Source: Candidatus Segatella mututuai (GTDB taxonomy: Bacteria; Bacteroidota; Bacteroidia; Bacteroidales; Bacteroidaceae). From it: DNA of 24,507 bases. The stretch is taken from the NCBI GenBank assembly GCA_002439605.1, contig DJOI01000066.1:32890-57396 (forward strand), read 5' to 3'. A model generated the notes under the pieces. It ran no database searches, had not been told where the DNA came from, and saw only the letters and a list, made by a program, of their open reading frames with translations. Of the stretch, positions 1 through 7,452 are shown in pieces (within the stretch, counting starts at the first letter, position 1; each line of letters starts with the position of its first letter). The position numbers and the translations under genes are program-made.

Positions 1-117
1 GAGAAGGACAACCAGCTGAAATCTATGGCGCAAGCGATGTTAAACAATGGCTTGTCCATGGAGGTTATCGCTCAAGCGATGGGTAAGAAGGTTGAGGAAA
101 TTAAAAACTTATTATAA
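1..117 (+). CDS. C-terminal end of an Rpn/PD-(D/E)XK transposase-like protein (partial)
   Basis: Frame 1 is open from the first base to TAA at 115-117, so this is the 3' end of a gene that begins before the window. The 38 visible residues end in LSMEVIAQAMGKKVEEIKNL, preceded by a short charged stretch and AQAMLNNG. This helical tail, 'ML..G.s.e.IA.a.g...eeI..L', is characteristic of the C-terminus of Bacteroidetes Rpn-family (PDDEXK_2) recombination-promoting nuclease/putative transposases. It resembles a small HTH-like element that follows a repetitive charged linker in those proteins. The catalytic nuclease domain is outside the window, so the call rests only on the tail. A strong terminator follows 16 bp after the stop. 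Family assignment is inference from recalled C-terminal patterns. Confidence 0.6.
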   Translation, partial: EKDNQLKSMAQAMLNNGLSMEVIAQAMGKKVEEIKNLL

Positions 118-133
118 GCAAGGTTATCCATAT

Positions 134-185
134 AAAAAGCGGCATTTGCTGTTCCAAGAGAAGGAACAAGCAAATGCCGCTTTTT
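134..185. terminator. bidirectional intrinsic terminator
   Basis: A long stem AAAAAGCGGCATTTGCT / AGCAAATGCCGCTTTTT is extended by TTCC/GGAA and flanked by A5 on the left and T5 on the right. It can therefore terminate both the plus-strand Rpn-like gene and the minus-strand BspA-peptide transcript, which converge here. Confidence 0.9.
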
Positions 186-208
186 ATACCACGTTATCAT
201 CATTGAGG

Positions 209-412
209 TTATTTATCGCCACCTTCCCAGTCATCCCACAGACTGCTGCCACCCGACATACCGGTGTTGTTTTCTTTGCCGCAGGCATCTCCTGTCGCAG
301 GATCTGGAGAGACAGGAATTGTAGGGGTACTTCCGGCACAAATGCTTTGCATTTCTGCTTTAACTATGATTATCACAGGTTTCTCATACCTTTTCCTTGT
401 CAGAGTTTTCAT
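209..412 (-). CDS. 67-aa small protein of unknown function, BspA-linked
   Basis: The translation starts MKTLTRKRYEKPVIIIVKAE, continues MQSICAGST, then has a Pro/Gly/Asp-rich tail ending WDDWEGGDK. Small Bacteroidales proteins of this shape are common: a Lys-rich start, a 'YEKP..IIV...EM' segment, then a short C-x-G-S motif followed by low-complexity sequence. They often sit beside surface-protein genes, and their function is unknown to me. The leader-like N-terminus with an Ala-Gly-Ser breakpoint superficially resembles a precursor peptide, but no maturation or peptidase gene is present nearby. It lies 77 bp after the BspA gene on the same strand without a visible promoter of its own, so it is probably co-transcribed. 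It is confined between BspA and the shared terminator at 134-185. The gene call itself is fairly safe; no function is assigned. Confidence 0.65.
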   Translation of the reverse strand: MKTLTRKRYEKPVIIIVKAEMQSICAGSTPTIPVSPDPATGDACGKENNTGMSGGSSLWDDWEGGDK

Positions 413-489
413 TTTGCTTTCGTTTTATGTTTATGTTTGTTGTTAAATGCCCGTTACCTTCGGCTTGCATTCATCTATCTTTTACTTTT

Positions 490-2619
490 TTACCTTTTAA
501 TCTTTCTCCCGTTCTGTATGTATATCTGTCCGCCCTGCGGGTTGGTGATGCGACGACCCATGAGGTCGTACATCGGAGCCTCGGCAGACTCGCCTTCAGC
601 AGCGTTGATATTCTTTATCCCTGTCGTTTCTCCACCGAACGAGAGGCTCATGGTCTTTGCGCCATTGCCAGTACTGCCTAAATCGAGATAAGCACGGTAG
701 GCTTCCACCTTAAGCGTTGAGTTGCCGTCGGCAACACGGTGGAACATTCCGTCAGTCTGCAGGATATAGCTGCCGCCGGGGGCTGTGATGCTCTTGAACG
801 TGCCTTTCAATATGCTGCCGTCCTGCGGAGCGGAAGCCTTAGTCTTGTCGATATTGAATATTAAGGCATCGGCAATGAGAGCATCATCGGTAATGTTGCG
901 GTGGTAGATGTAGGTCTTGCCAGCCTCCACCTTGCTAACCGGCTGAAGACTCACTTTACTGTCGTTTGTCCTTTCGGCATCCACCTCATAGAGCTTGTCG
1001 AAGCCGGAAAAAGTCCCCTCTTCCAATGTTCCACCCACGGGCGAGCACAGCGTACCATATTCTGCCTTGGCGTTGATGGGGAAATAAGGTTGGATGGTTC
1101 TACGATCATTGGCATCGCCAAATGTCTTGTCGCCATCGTTAGCCATATATTCCTCTATCGGGCTAAGCAGATTATTTGCTGGTGTATTGTAAAACATAAC
1201 CTGAGAATCAGTCCCAGAAGACTTCTTGAAATTTCTGCCGACAACTATGACTCTAAGGCTTTTACAATCATAGAACATAAATGTCATTTTTTTTACATTT
1301 TCCGTATTGAAACTTGAGATATTGATAGACTGCAATTTTTTACAGCTACAGAACAGCAGACTCATATCTGTAACACTTGCAGTATTAAAATGTGAAAGAT
1401 CAAGAGACTGCAAATTATAACATGCTCTAAACATACACGCCATAGTTGTGATTTTCGACGTGTTCAGAAATTCAATATTCTCTATGTTCTCCAAATTTTC
1501 ACATCCATCAAACCAATTATTTGATGAATTAGGCCTCGCCTTATCAAACGATTTGTCAAATATCACTTTTTTGATATCTAAAGCATGGTCATTCATCCAG
1601 TCTGGTTTATTGGTTCCCTCATTCAACTTATACGCTCCTGCACTTTTCCCGAAAGTCTTCTTGTAGCCATAGCGGAATGTCAGCACACCATCTGAATATT
1701 TCACCCAAGGACCGTCCTTTATAGACTTGTCGCGGAAATATCCTCCGTCTATCTTGGCATACGTCTTGTCTGTTGGATTGCTTTTGCTCCAGTCGATGTC
1801 GCCAGAGAGAGAGGTGCAGCCAGCAAACATGTCATCATCACTACTATCATATGCTAATTTATATATAAACTTGTCTTTTGTATATATTGCCGCCAAAGAA
1901 CTACATCCTTCAAACATAGATTCCACAAAAAACATATTTACGGTAGAGAATTTTCCTGTGAGATTAATTGATGTAATCGAAGTACAATTCTTGAACATGC
2001 AAGCCATTGAACTTACTTTATAAGTATCCCAGCTTGAAAGATCTATTGAACTGAACTTACATCCCTGAAACATCTCATCCATATATTTGACATTAGATAC
2101 ATCAAGATTTTTGTAGCCTGGGATACCTGCAAGACTCGTACAACCAGAGAACATTTTGCTCATATCATCTACGTTTGAAGTTTCGAAATTGGACAAATCT
2201 ATTTTCGTTAATTTAGAACAATTCTCAAACATTCCACACATGCTTGCAACATACGAAGTGTTCAAAAACTCAATCCCCTCTATGCGTGTCAATTCGGAAA
2301 AGCCAGAAAACCATTTTTTACAGGTTCTGGGTCTTGCAGAAGCAAAACTTTTGTCAAAAACAACCTTCTCTACAGTTCTTGTATAATAATTATAACCAGA
2401 CGGATAATAGATATCCAGATTAAAATATTTTTTATTATCAATCTTCGGCTTCTCCCCATACTTGAATGTAAGAGTCTTCGCCTTACTGTTCCACTCAACA
2501 TACTGCCCTGTTTCCGCCATGGCTCCCACTACTCCGACGAACATCAATATCAACATTATCACGAGCCGTGATGCCAGCCCGCAAACAGAATTTTTAAAAG
2601 TCAGTTTTCTTTTTTCCAT
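490..2619 (-). CDS. BspA-family leucine-rich-repeat surface protein
   Basis: A 709-aa exported protein. Residues 1-35 are a signal peptide: a basic start, a hydrophobic run at about 19-33, and cleavage near AMA|ETG. Two homologous modules follow. Each opens with a 'Y..LTF(K/R)YG' strand (about 48-55 and 311-318), then 'K(K)V(V/I)FDKSF..ARP...W' (about 85-103 and 350-369), 'IEFLNTS' and a run of DUF285/BspA repeats of the type 'dMs.MF.gC.sL..idls.fnts.V' (about 116-275 and 382-460). Such repeats are known in BspA adhesins that bind host matrix or other bacteria. A beta-rich region (about 515-665) and a C-terminal segment with YDLMGRRI...IYIQNGRKIKR follow. That tail resembles the short sorting tails of Prevotella surface proteins, possibly a type IX secretion signal. 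It has its own promoter at 2752-2759. Function beyond surface adhesion is inferred. Confidence 0.88.
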   Translation of the reverse strand: MEKRKLTFKNSVCGLASRLVIMLILMFVGVVGAMAETGQYVEWNSKAKTLTFKYGEKPKIDNKKYFNLDIYYPSGYNYYTRTVEKVVFDKSFASARPRTCKKWFSGFSELTRIEGIEFLNTSYVASMCGMFENCSKLTKIDLSNFETSNVDDMSKMFSGCTSLAGIPGYKNLDVSNVKYMDEMFQGCKFSSIDLSSWDTYKVSSMACMFKNCTSITSINLTGKFSTVNMFFVESMFEGCSSLAAIYTKDKFIYKLAYDSSDDDMFAGCTSLSGDIDWSKSNPTDKTYAKIDGGYFRDKSIKDGPWVKYSDGVLTFRYGYKKTFGKSAGAYKLNEGTNKPDWMNDHALDIKKVIFDKSFDKARPNSSNNWFDGCENLENIENIEFLNTSKITTMACMFRACYNLQSLDLSHFNTASVTDMSLLFCSCKKLQSINISSFNTENVKKMTFMFYDCKSLRVIVVGRNFKKSSGTDSQVMFYNTPANNLLSPIEEYMANDGDKTFGDANDRRTIQPYFPINAKAEYGTLCSPVGGTLEEGTFSGFDKLYEVDAERTNDSKVSLQPVSKVEAGKTYIYHRNITDDALIADALIFNIDKTKASAPQDGSILKGTFKSITAPGGSYILQTDGMFHRVADGNSTLKVEAYRAYLDLGSTGNGAKTMSLSFGGETTGIKNINAAEGESAEAPMYDLMGRRITNPQGGQIYIQNGRKIKR

Positions 2620-2720
2620 TTATTAATTGTATCTTATATTACCTTTATGAAATGACCAAATTGGTTTATACTGTTTCTAAATGATTTTTCTTTGTAGAAT
2701 GAAATAGATGCTTAAAAACA

Positions 2721-2759
2721 ATTCAACCACACAGGTTGAATAAACTTGGTGCAAAAGTA
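2721..2759 (-). promoter_or_regulatory. bspA-like gene promoter with 5'-terminal hairpin
   Basis: On the minus strand, TACTTTTG (2759 down to 2752) fits the Bacteroidetes -7 consensus TAnnTTTG, placing transcription start near 2745. The transcript would begin almost directly with a perfect 8-bp stem ATTCAACC/GGTTGAAT (2721-2728 and 2734-2741, 5-nt loop), leaving about 125 nt of leader before the ATG. A 5'-terminal hairpin often stabilises an mRNA; that role is inferred. Confidence 0.65.
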
Positions 2760-2775
2760 ATATTTTAAATTGTAA

Positions 2776-2843
2776 TAAAAAAATGCCAATCTCCGTCAAG
2801 GTGTCTACTTGGTGGGCAAGTAGACACCTAAAATGCATTTTTT
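2776..2843 (-). terminator. terminator-like 13-bp palindrome downstream of the RNA methyltransferase operon
   Basis: Perfect 13-bp arms (2799-2811 and 2817-2829, loop GTGGG) are enclosed by a second complementary pair, AAAAAATGC (2778-2786) and GCATTTTTT (2835-2843). Read on the minus strand, the stem is followed by a T tract at 2783-2777, as in an intrinsic terminator. It lies about 140 nt beyond the stop of the methyltransferase gene and just upstream of the bspA promoter, so it would insulate the two units. Confidence 0.6.
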
Positions 2844-2869
2844 AATATTTTTTAAATCTTTCATCTGTC

Positions 2870-2919
2870 TAATGTAACTATTCTGCGGTAGGTATATGCT
2901 AATAGTTACATTAACTTTG
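2870..2919 (+). promoter_or_regulatory. orphan plus-strand promoter abutting a 13-bp inverted repeat
   Basis: TAACTTTG at 2912-2919 matches the -7 consensus on the plus strand. It directly abuts perfect inverted arms TAATGTAACTATT (2870-2882) and AATAGTTACATTA (2901-2913), separated by 18 bp, which covers the space where a -33 element would lie. No plus-strand gene follows; transcription would run into the 3' end of the minus-strand methyltransferase gene. Confidence 0.4.
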
Positions 2920-2981
2920 TGCTTCCTTAATGGTTGTAAAAATTGAATGCCCGCTGGAGTAGGCTTCTCATCCTGACCGTC

Positions 2982-3563
2982 CTATCTGTTATTTATAGTT
3001 GCGGTCTTCGGCATGGTGGAGATGGCGCATGACAATAGTTTGGCAAACTCCCAAACCACGATACCAGCCGTGACGCTGACGTTAAGCGAGTGCTTGGTAC
3101 CAAACTGTGGAATCTCCAAGCATCCATCGCTCATATCCACGATGTTCTGCTTCACTCCCTTCACCTCGTTGCCGAAAATAACGGCGTAGCCCTTGGGGAG
3201 TGAAGGCTGTGCCTCTGCGAGGTTCTGGAGCTTGGTGGAACCTTCCACCTGCTCGATGCTATAGACAAAATAGCCTTTCAGCTTCAGCTTCTCCACAGCC
3301 TCTTCCGTTGTCTTGAAGTATTCCCAGTCGACGCTGTCCTCGCCACCGAGGGCAGTCTTGTGGATCTCGGCATTGGGAGGCGTGGCGGTGATACCACAGA
3401 GATACACAGCTTCCACACGGAAGGCATCGCACGAGCGAAACACACTTCCCACATTATACAATGACCGCACATCGTCGAGAACCACTATCAGAGGGAGTTT
3501 CTCCGCCTCCTTGAACTCCTCGATGGTGAGGCGGTTCATCTCTATCGTCCTTAACTTACGCAT
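2982..3563 (-). CDS. TrmH/SpoU-family RNA methyltransferase
   Basis: A 193-aa single-domain SPOUT enzyme expected to transfer a methyl group from SAM to a ribose 2'-OH in tRNA or rRNA, in the cytoplasm. Motif 1 is LYNVGSVFRSCDAF at about 35-48, with the conserved Asn37 and Arg43. Motif 2 is FGNEVKGV at about 130-137. Motif 3 is IPQFGTKHSLNVSVTAGI at about 151-168, which forms part of the trefoil-knot SAM pocket. It lacks the N-terminal substrate-binding domain of RlmB-type enzymes, so the substrate cannot be named. Its ATG overlaps the end of sufE by 8 bp (ATGCGTAA), suggesting translational coupling. An alternative start at residue 9 (3539) has an AGGA upstream. It is the last gene of a three-gene operon. 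Confidence 0.88.
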   Translation of the reverse strand: MRKLRTIEMNRLTIEEFKEAEKLPLIVVLDDVRSLYNVGSVFRSCDAFRVEAVYLCGITATPPNAEIHKTALGGEDSVDWEYFKTTEEAVEKLKLKGYFVYSIEQVEGSTKLQNLAEAQPSLPKGYAVIFGNEVKGVKQNIVDMSDGCLEIPQFGTKHSLNVSVTAGIVVWEFAKLLSCAISTMPKTATINNR

Positions 3564-3996
3564 TTTCCTCCGCTTCCTTTGTTTTATAAGCCAAGGCGTA
3601 CATGCGTATCTGCTTGATCATCGCCAGCAAACCGTTGCTGCGAGTAGGGCTAAGATGGTCTTTCAAACCTATCTTCTCCACGAAGTAAAGGTCGGCATCG
3701 AGAATCTCACTTGGGGTGTGGCCGCTCAGCACCTGAATCAAGAGGGCGATGATTCCCTTTACTATCAAGGCATCGCTGTCGGCTGTGAAGACAAGCTTTC
3801 CGTCCTTATAGTCGCATTGCAACCACACACGGCTCTGACACCCGTCTATCAAGTTTTGTTCGTTCTTGTATTTCTCGTCGAGAGGAGCCAGTTCGTTGCC
3901 CAAGTCGATGAGCATCTGATACTTGTCCATCCAGTCGGTGAAGTCCTGGAACTCCTCCACCACCTCATCCTGCAATTCGTTGATTGTTGCCATCAT
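3556..3996 (-). CDS. sufE: SufE-family cysteine desulfurase partner
   Basis: A 146-aa protein matching SufE in length and motifs. The region around NLIDGCQSRVWL carries the sulfur-accepting Cys53, and LSPTRSNGLLAMIKQI forms the conserved C-terminal part. SufE takes persulfide sulfur from a SufS-type cysteine desulfurase for Fe-S cluster assembly. The start at 3996 overlaps the upstream U32 gene by 4 bp (ATGA) and is preceded by AAAGGAG, one of the few clear Shine-Dalgarno-like sites in the window. A second in-frame ATG follows immediately and could also serve. The neighbour is a probable Fe-S protein, so co-expression of a cluster-supply factor with a cluster user is a reasonable inference. 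No sufS or sufBCD is present in the window. Confidence 0.92.
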   Translation of the reverse strand: MMATINELQDEVVEEFQDFTDWMDKYQMLIDLGNELAPLDEKYKNEQNLIDGCQSRVWLQCDYKDGKLVFTADSDALIVKGIIALLIQVLSGHTPSEILDADLYFVEKIGLKDHLSPTRSNGLLAMIKQIRMYALAYKTKEAEENA

Positions 3997-5258
3997 TTTA
4001 TCTCCTTTATTTCGTTTACTGTTATCAGTTTGTATAGTTTGTCGTTAGGGCGCACCTTGCCTGGCACGGGAATAGACACCCTCCAGCCCTGCTGGGCTGT
4101 ATCCACAGGCTTCAGGTCGTAGCGTATCTCGTCGGCATGGAGATACATCACGCCAGTAGTGTTGCCCGTGATGAGGAGCTTCTCGCCCTTGTCGAAGGTA
4201 GAAGCCTCCACCGCCACCTCAGCCACACCGAGCTTGGAGAAGTATTTCATCACCTTACCCACGAGCACCTTCTTCTCGGTAGCCACAGAGCCATAGTGCT
4301 TGTTCCACTCGCCGAGGGTCTGTCCCTGGTAATAGCCGTCCCAGAAGCCACGGTTGAAGACTGTTGCCAATCGCTCGTCCCAGGCATCCTTCTTCTCCTC
4401 GGTAAAGGTTCCGTCGAGGACCGAAGCAATCGCCTCCTTGTAGCATTTCACTACGGTATAGACATATTCCGGCCCACGTGCCCTACCCTCTATCTTGAAG
4501 ACACGCACGCCAGCATCCATCATACGGTCGATGAAGCGGATGGTCTTCAAGTCCTTGGGGCTCATCACATACTTGTTGTCTATCTCGAGTTGGTTGCCCG
4601 TCTCGTTGTCGGTAACCGTATAGCTGCGGCGACATATCTGCACACACTCGCCACGATTGGCAGAGCGGTTGGCATTGGCAAGGCTCATGTAGCACTTGCC
4701 CGAGATGGCCATACAGAGAGCACCATGGCAGAACATCTCGATGCGCACCTGCTTGCCCATGGGACCACAGATGTTCTGGCGTTCAATCTGCTCATGGATG
4801 TGCTTCACTTGATCCATGTTGAGCTCGCGTGCCAAGACCGATACATCTGCAAAACGAGCATAGAACTTCAGAGCCTCGGTATTGGAGATGTTGAGTTGGG
4901 TGGAAAGATGTACCTCCTCTCCCACCTCGTTGCAGTAAGCCATCACGGCCACGTCGCTGGCTATGACGGCAGAGATGCCCGCCTCCTTGGCCGCATGGAT
5001 GATTTCCTTCATGGTGGGAATGTCATCGTCGTAGATAATGGTGTTGACCGTGAGATAAGTCTTGATGCCATGCTCGTTGCAGGTGGCAGCTATCTCGCGC
5101 AGGTCGTCTATCGTAAAATGGTTGGCCGAGTGCGAACGCATGTTCAGCTTGCCTATGCCGAAATAAATCGAGTCTGCCCCAGCCTGTATGGCTGCCGCCA
5201 GAGATTCGCGCGAACCTACTGGCGCCATCACTTCAAATTCGTTGATACTTGTATTCAT
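3993..5258 (-). CDS. peptidase U32 family protein (RlhA/TrhP-like RNA hydroxylation factor)
   Basis: 421 aa from the ATG at 5258. A longer in-frame reading to 5342 is rejected because it would start upstream of the promoter at 5285-5292. The N-terminus EVMAPVGSRESLAAAIQAGA begins a TIM-barrel-like U32 domain. The family signature at about 173-210 contains FCHGALC, SGKC and NRSANRGEC.QICR, giving Cys182, Cys189, Cys205 and Cys209, the expected Fe-S ligands. A C-terminal beta domain follows. Characterised U32 members (RlhA, TrhP, UbiU/V) perform prephenate-linked hydroxylation of RNA or ubiquinone precursors rather than proteolysis. Co-transcription with an RNA methyltransferase and SufE favours an RNA-modification role, but the exact substrate is not determined here. 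Confidence 0.85.
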   Translation of the reverse strand: MNTSINEFEVMAPVGSRESLAAAIQAGADSIYFGIGKLNMRSHSANHFTIDDLREIAATCNEHGIKTYLTVNTIIYDDDIPTMKEIIHAAKEAGISAVIASDVAVMAYCNEVGEEVHLSTQLNISNTEALKFYARFADVSVLARELNMDQVKHIHEQIERQNICGPMGKQVRIEMFCHGALCMAISGKCYMSLANANRSANRGECVQICRRSYTVTDNETGNQLEIDNKYVMSPKDLKTIRFIDRMMDAGVRVFKIEGRARGPEYVYTVVKCYKEAIASVLDGTFTEEKKDAWDERLATVFNRGFWDGYYQGQTLGEWNKHYGSVATEKKVLVGKVMKYFSKLGVAEVAVEASTFDKGEKLLITGNTTGVMYLHADEIRYDLKPVDTAQQGWRVSIPVPGKVRPNDKLYKLITVNEIKEIK

Positions 5259-5284
5259 GAATCTATTTTTCGTAATTACGGATG

Positions 5285-5292
5285 CAAAGTTA
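5285..5292 (-). promoter_or_regulatory. promoter -7 box of the U32-sufE-methyltransferase operon
   Basis: Minus-strand TAACTTTG fits TAnnTTTG. The inferred start near 5278 gives a leader of about 20 nt to the ATG at 5258 and decides the start codon of the U32 gene. Confidence 0.7.
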
Positions 5293-5381
5293 CGCAAAAA
5301 ATATCCGTTAGCGTAAGTTTTCTTAAAGATTATTAAAAACAAGCAGTTTTTTTGCCATTACAGAAAAGAAGTTAAGAAAGG

Positions 5382-5431
5382 TGCCGACAAATATAGGTCC
5401 TCTCATCCCATCTTACCTATATTAGTCGGCA
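5382..5431 (-). terminator. hairpin terminator after the DXS-like gene
   Basis: Arms TGCCGACAAATATAGGT (5382-5398) and ACCTATATTAGTCGGCA (5415-5431) pair over 17 positions with one mismatch around a 16-nt loop. It lies 10 bp past the DXS-like stop codon. There is no immediate T tract, so it may act mainly as a 3'-end stabiliser. Confidence 0.55.
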
Positions 5432-5441
5432 TCTCGTGCTT

Positions 5442-7187
5442 TTATACCCGTGCAACTATCTGCTCGGGGGTAAGTTCGTTATCGGTAGCCATCTTCTGAT
5501 AGTCGTAACGATCGTAGAGTCCCTTCTTGATGCCAAAGCAGAGGGTCTTGATGTCACTATCGCCATAGAAGCGGGCTATCTTCTCGCCAAAGCCGCCCTC
5601 GATGGCTCCATCCTCAAGGGTGACGACCTTCTCATGAGTGGCCTTGAGGCTCTCTAACATTTCCTCGTCGAGACCTGTGATGTAACGAGGATTGATGAGT
5701 GTGGCATCGATGCCCTTTTGTTCTTTCAGCAGGGTAGCCACCTGCTTACCTAAGCCATAGAAAGCACCCAGGGCTATGATGGCCACCTTGCTTCCCCTGT
5801 GGGTCATCTTGAATCGGTTTAACAGCCCGTAATCCTCGTCAAAGTTTTCCGAGCTATGCACCACGGCACCACCGGGCACACGAATGGCCACAGGATGGGC
5901 TGTCTGCTTGATGCCCCAAGCCATCATGGCCTTGTATTCCTCCCAACAGGTAGGAGCCAAGTAAACGAGGTTAGGGATGTTGCTCAGCATGGGGATGTCG
6001 TAGAAACCGATGTGGGTGATGTCGTTCATGCCATACATCGAAGCGCAGAAAATGTTGATGACGGCAGGATTGCCATTGATGCAAAGATCCTGTGCTATCT
6101 GGTCGTAAGTGCGCTGGATGAAAGTGCTATATACATTGTATACAGGGCGCAAACCACCCTTAGCCATGCCCGAAATCATAGCCACGGCCTGCTCCTCGGC
6201 GATGCCTACGTCCACATGCTGTGCGCCAGCTTCCTCACGGCGAGCCTTGAAGAATCCAGCCACGGTAGGAGTACCAGAGGTTACGGCCACCAAATGCTTG
6301 TCTTTCTTCATTTCTGCGAGCAAGTATTCTGCGGTCAGATTGCCATAGTCCTCGCCATTGGCTTCGTTCTTCAGCTTGCCAGTCTCGATGTCGAAAGGCA
6401 TGCTCCAGTGCCAAGTTTCCTTGTCTTTCTCGGCAGGAGCATAGCCCTTGCCTTTCTCGGTGTGGATGTGAACCACGATAGGGTGGTCGATATTCTTCAC
6501 TTCTTCGAATGTCTTGATGAGCGTCTCCACGTCGTTGCCATCGGCTACATACTTATAGTCCAAGCCCATGGCACGGAAAAGGTTGCACGCAGATGCGCCA
6601 TTAGTCTCGCGAAGCAACTTCAGATTCTTGTAAAGACCGCCATGGTTCTCGGCGATACTCATCTCGTTGTCGTTCACCACGATGATGATGCCTGTGCCGA
6701 GTTCGCCAGCCTCGTCGAGACCTTCGAGTGCCTCGCCTCCGCTCAATGAGCCGTCACCGATAACAACCACGATGTTCTCCTTGGTGCCCTTGATGTCGCG
6801 AGCTTTCTGCAGACCGGTGGCAAGGGAGATGGAGGTTGAGGTGTGACCGAGCTCAAACTGGTCGTACTCGGGCGACTCGGCCGGGCTACTATAACCAGAT
6901 ATTTCCTGAAAGCGATTGTTGTCGTAATAACCATAAGCACGTCCTGTGAGCATCTTGTGTGGATAACTCTGGTGAGAAACATCGAAGATGAACTTATCCT
7001 TAGGACAATCGAATACATAGTGCATGGCGATGGTGGCCTCTACGATGCCAAGGTTGGGACCTACGTGACCGCCAATATGGCTATCACGATTTAAGATACC
7101 ATCACGAATTTCTTGTGCTAACACAAGCAACTGCTCGATGGAGAGTGCCTTTACGTCCTTGGGGGACTTGATATTTTCTAACAACAT
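5442..7187 (-). CDS. DXS-like thiamine-diphosphate transketolase-family enzyme
   Basis: 581 aa from the ATG at 7187; the in-frame extension to 7271 is upstream of the promoter. The fold order is that of 1-deoxy-D-xylulose-5-phosphate synthase. SHIGGHVGPNLGIVE is at 36-50 and DVSHQSYPHKMLTGR at 69-83. The TPP motif starts GDGSLSGGEAL at 144 and ends at Asn172. The pyrimidine domain has DVGIAEEQ at 326-333 with catalytic Glu331, then YSTFIQRTYDQ, and a C-terminal domain. It is shorter than usual DXS (about 620 aa). Residues aligned with E. coli DXS Arg420, Asp427 and Arg478 are Cys381, Asn388 and Gly439, so the glyceraldehyde-3-phosphate phosphate pocket seems lost. Automatic annotation would call it dxs, but I regard it as a paralogue that probably uses another acceptor. 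It is monocistronic, with its own promoter and terminator. Confidence 0.85.
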   Translation of the reverse strand: MLLENIKSPKDVKALSIEQLLVLAQEIRDGILNRDSHIGGHVGPNLGIVEATIAMHYVFDCPKDKFIFDVSHQSYPHKMLTGRAYGYYDNNRFQEISGYSSPAESPEYDQFELGHTSTSISLATGLQKARDIKGTKENIVVVIGDGSLSGGEALEGLDEAGELGTGIIIVVNDNEMSIAENHGGLYKNLKLLRETNGASACNLFRAMGLDYKYVADGNDVETLIKTFEEVKNIDHPIVVHIHTEKGKGYAPAEKDKETWHWSMPFDIETGKLKNEANGEDYGNLTAEYLLAEMKKDKHLVAVTSGTPTVAGFFKARREEAGAQHVDVGIAEEQAVAMISGMAKGGLRPVYNVYSTFIQRTYDQIAQDLCINGNPAVINIFCASMYGMNDITHIGFYDIPMLSNIPNLVYLAPTCWEEYKAMMAWGIKQTAHPVAIRVPGGAVVHSSENFDEDYGLLNRFKMTHRGSKVAIIALGAFYGLGKQVATLLKEQKGIDATLINPRYITGLDEEMLESLKATHEKVVTLEDGAIEGGFGEKIARFYGDSDIKTLCFGIKKGLYDRYDYQKMATDNELTPEQIVARV

Positions 7188-7260
7188 ATTTTTTATTTTT
7201 ATCGTTTTTTGTTTTATCTGTCTGATTGGGTGCTGGGCATCTTCTCCCAGTTTCCAAGTG

Positions 7261-7268
7261 CAAAGGTA
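7261..7268 (-). promoter_or_regulatory. promoter -7 box of the DXS-like gene
   Basis: Minus-strand TACCTTTG fits TAnnTTTG. The predicted start near 7254 leaves about 66 nt of leader before the ATG at 7187. Confidence 0.7.
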
Positions 7269-7386
7269 CAACTTTTATTTTTATGATTAAAATGCTCGAA
7301 AGAAAAAAATTGGATTTTCCTTATAAACAAGAAGACCCAAAACTACCTCAGTTCGGGACAAGGAATATGACCAACTTTTTATTTTC

Positions 7387-7452
7387 CCAACTGGGGAATT
7401 TTTTTTCTCCAACTGGGGAATTTTTTTCCTCCAACTGGAGAAGTGATTTTAG
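7387..7452. repeat. three tandem 22-bp repeats, each with a small hairpin
   Basis: Units start at 7387, 7409 and 7431. The first two share CCAACTGGGGAATTTTTTT and the third begins CCAACTGGAGAAG. The preceding C/T bases make each unit a mini-hairpin around AACT (for example CTCC-AACT-GGAG). The array sits about 120 bp upstream of the DXS-like promoter. It could be a set of protein-binding sites or a remnant repeat. Confidence 0.8.

Noticed and set aside
3313..4122. Plus-strand ORF of 269 codons
   Set aside because: Antisense to the methyltransferase and sufE genes, with no recognisable domain or promoter.
4137..5336. Long plus-strand ORF of 399 codons
   Set aside because: It is antisense to the U32 gene, whose protein has clear family motifs. 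The plus reading has His/Leu-rich shadow composition and no domain.
6958..6966. Exact DnaA box TGTGGATAA in the DXS-like gene
   Set aside because: An isolated single copy in coding sequence; one chance match is plausible in a window this size.
7387..7452. CRISPR array
   Set aside because: The 22-bp units are directly adjacent with no spacers, and no cas genes are present.
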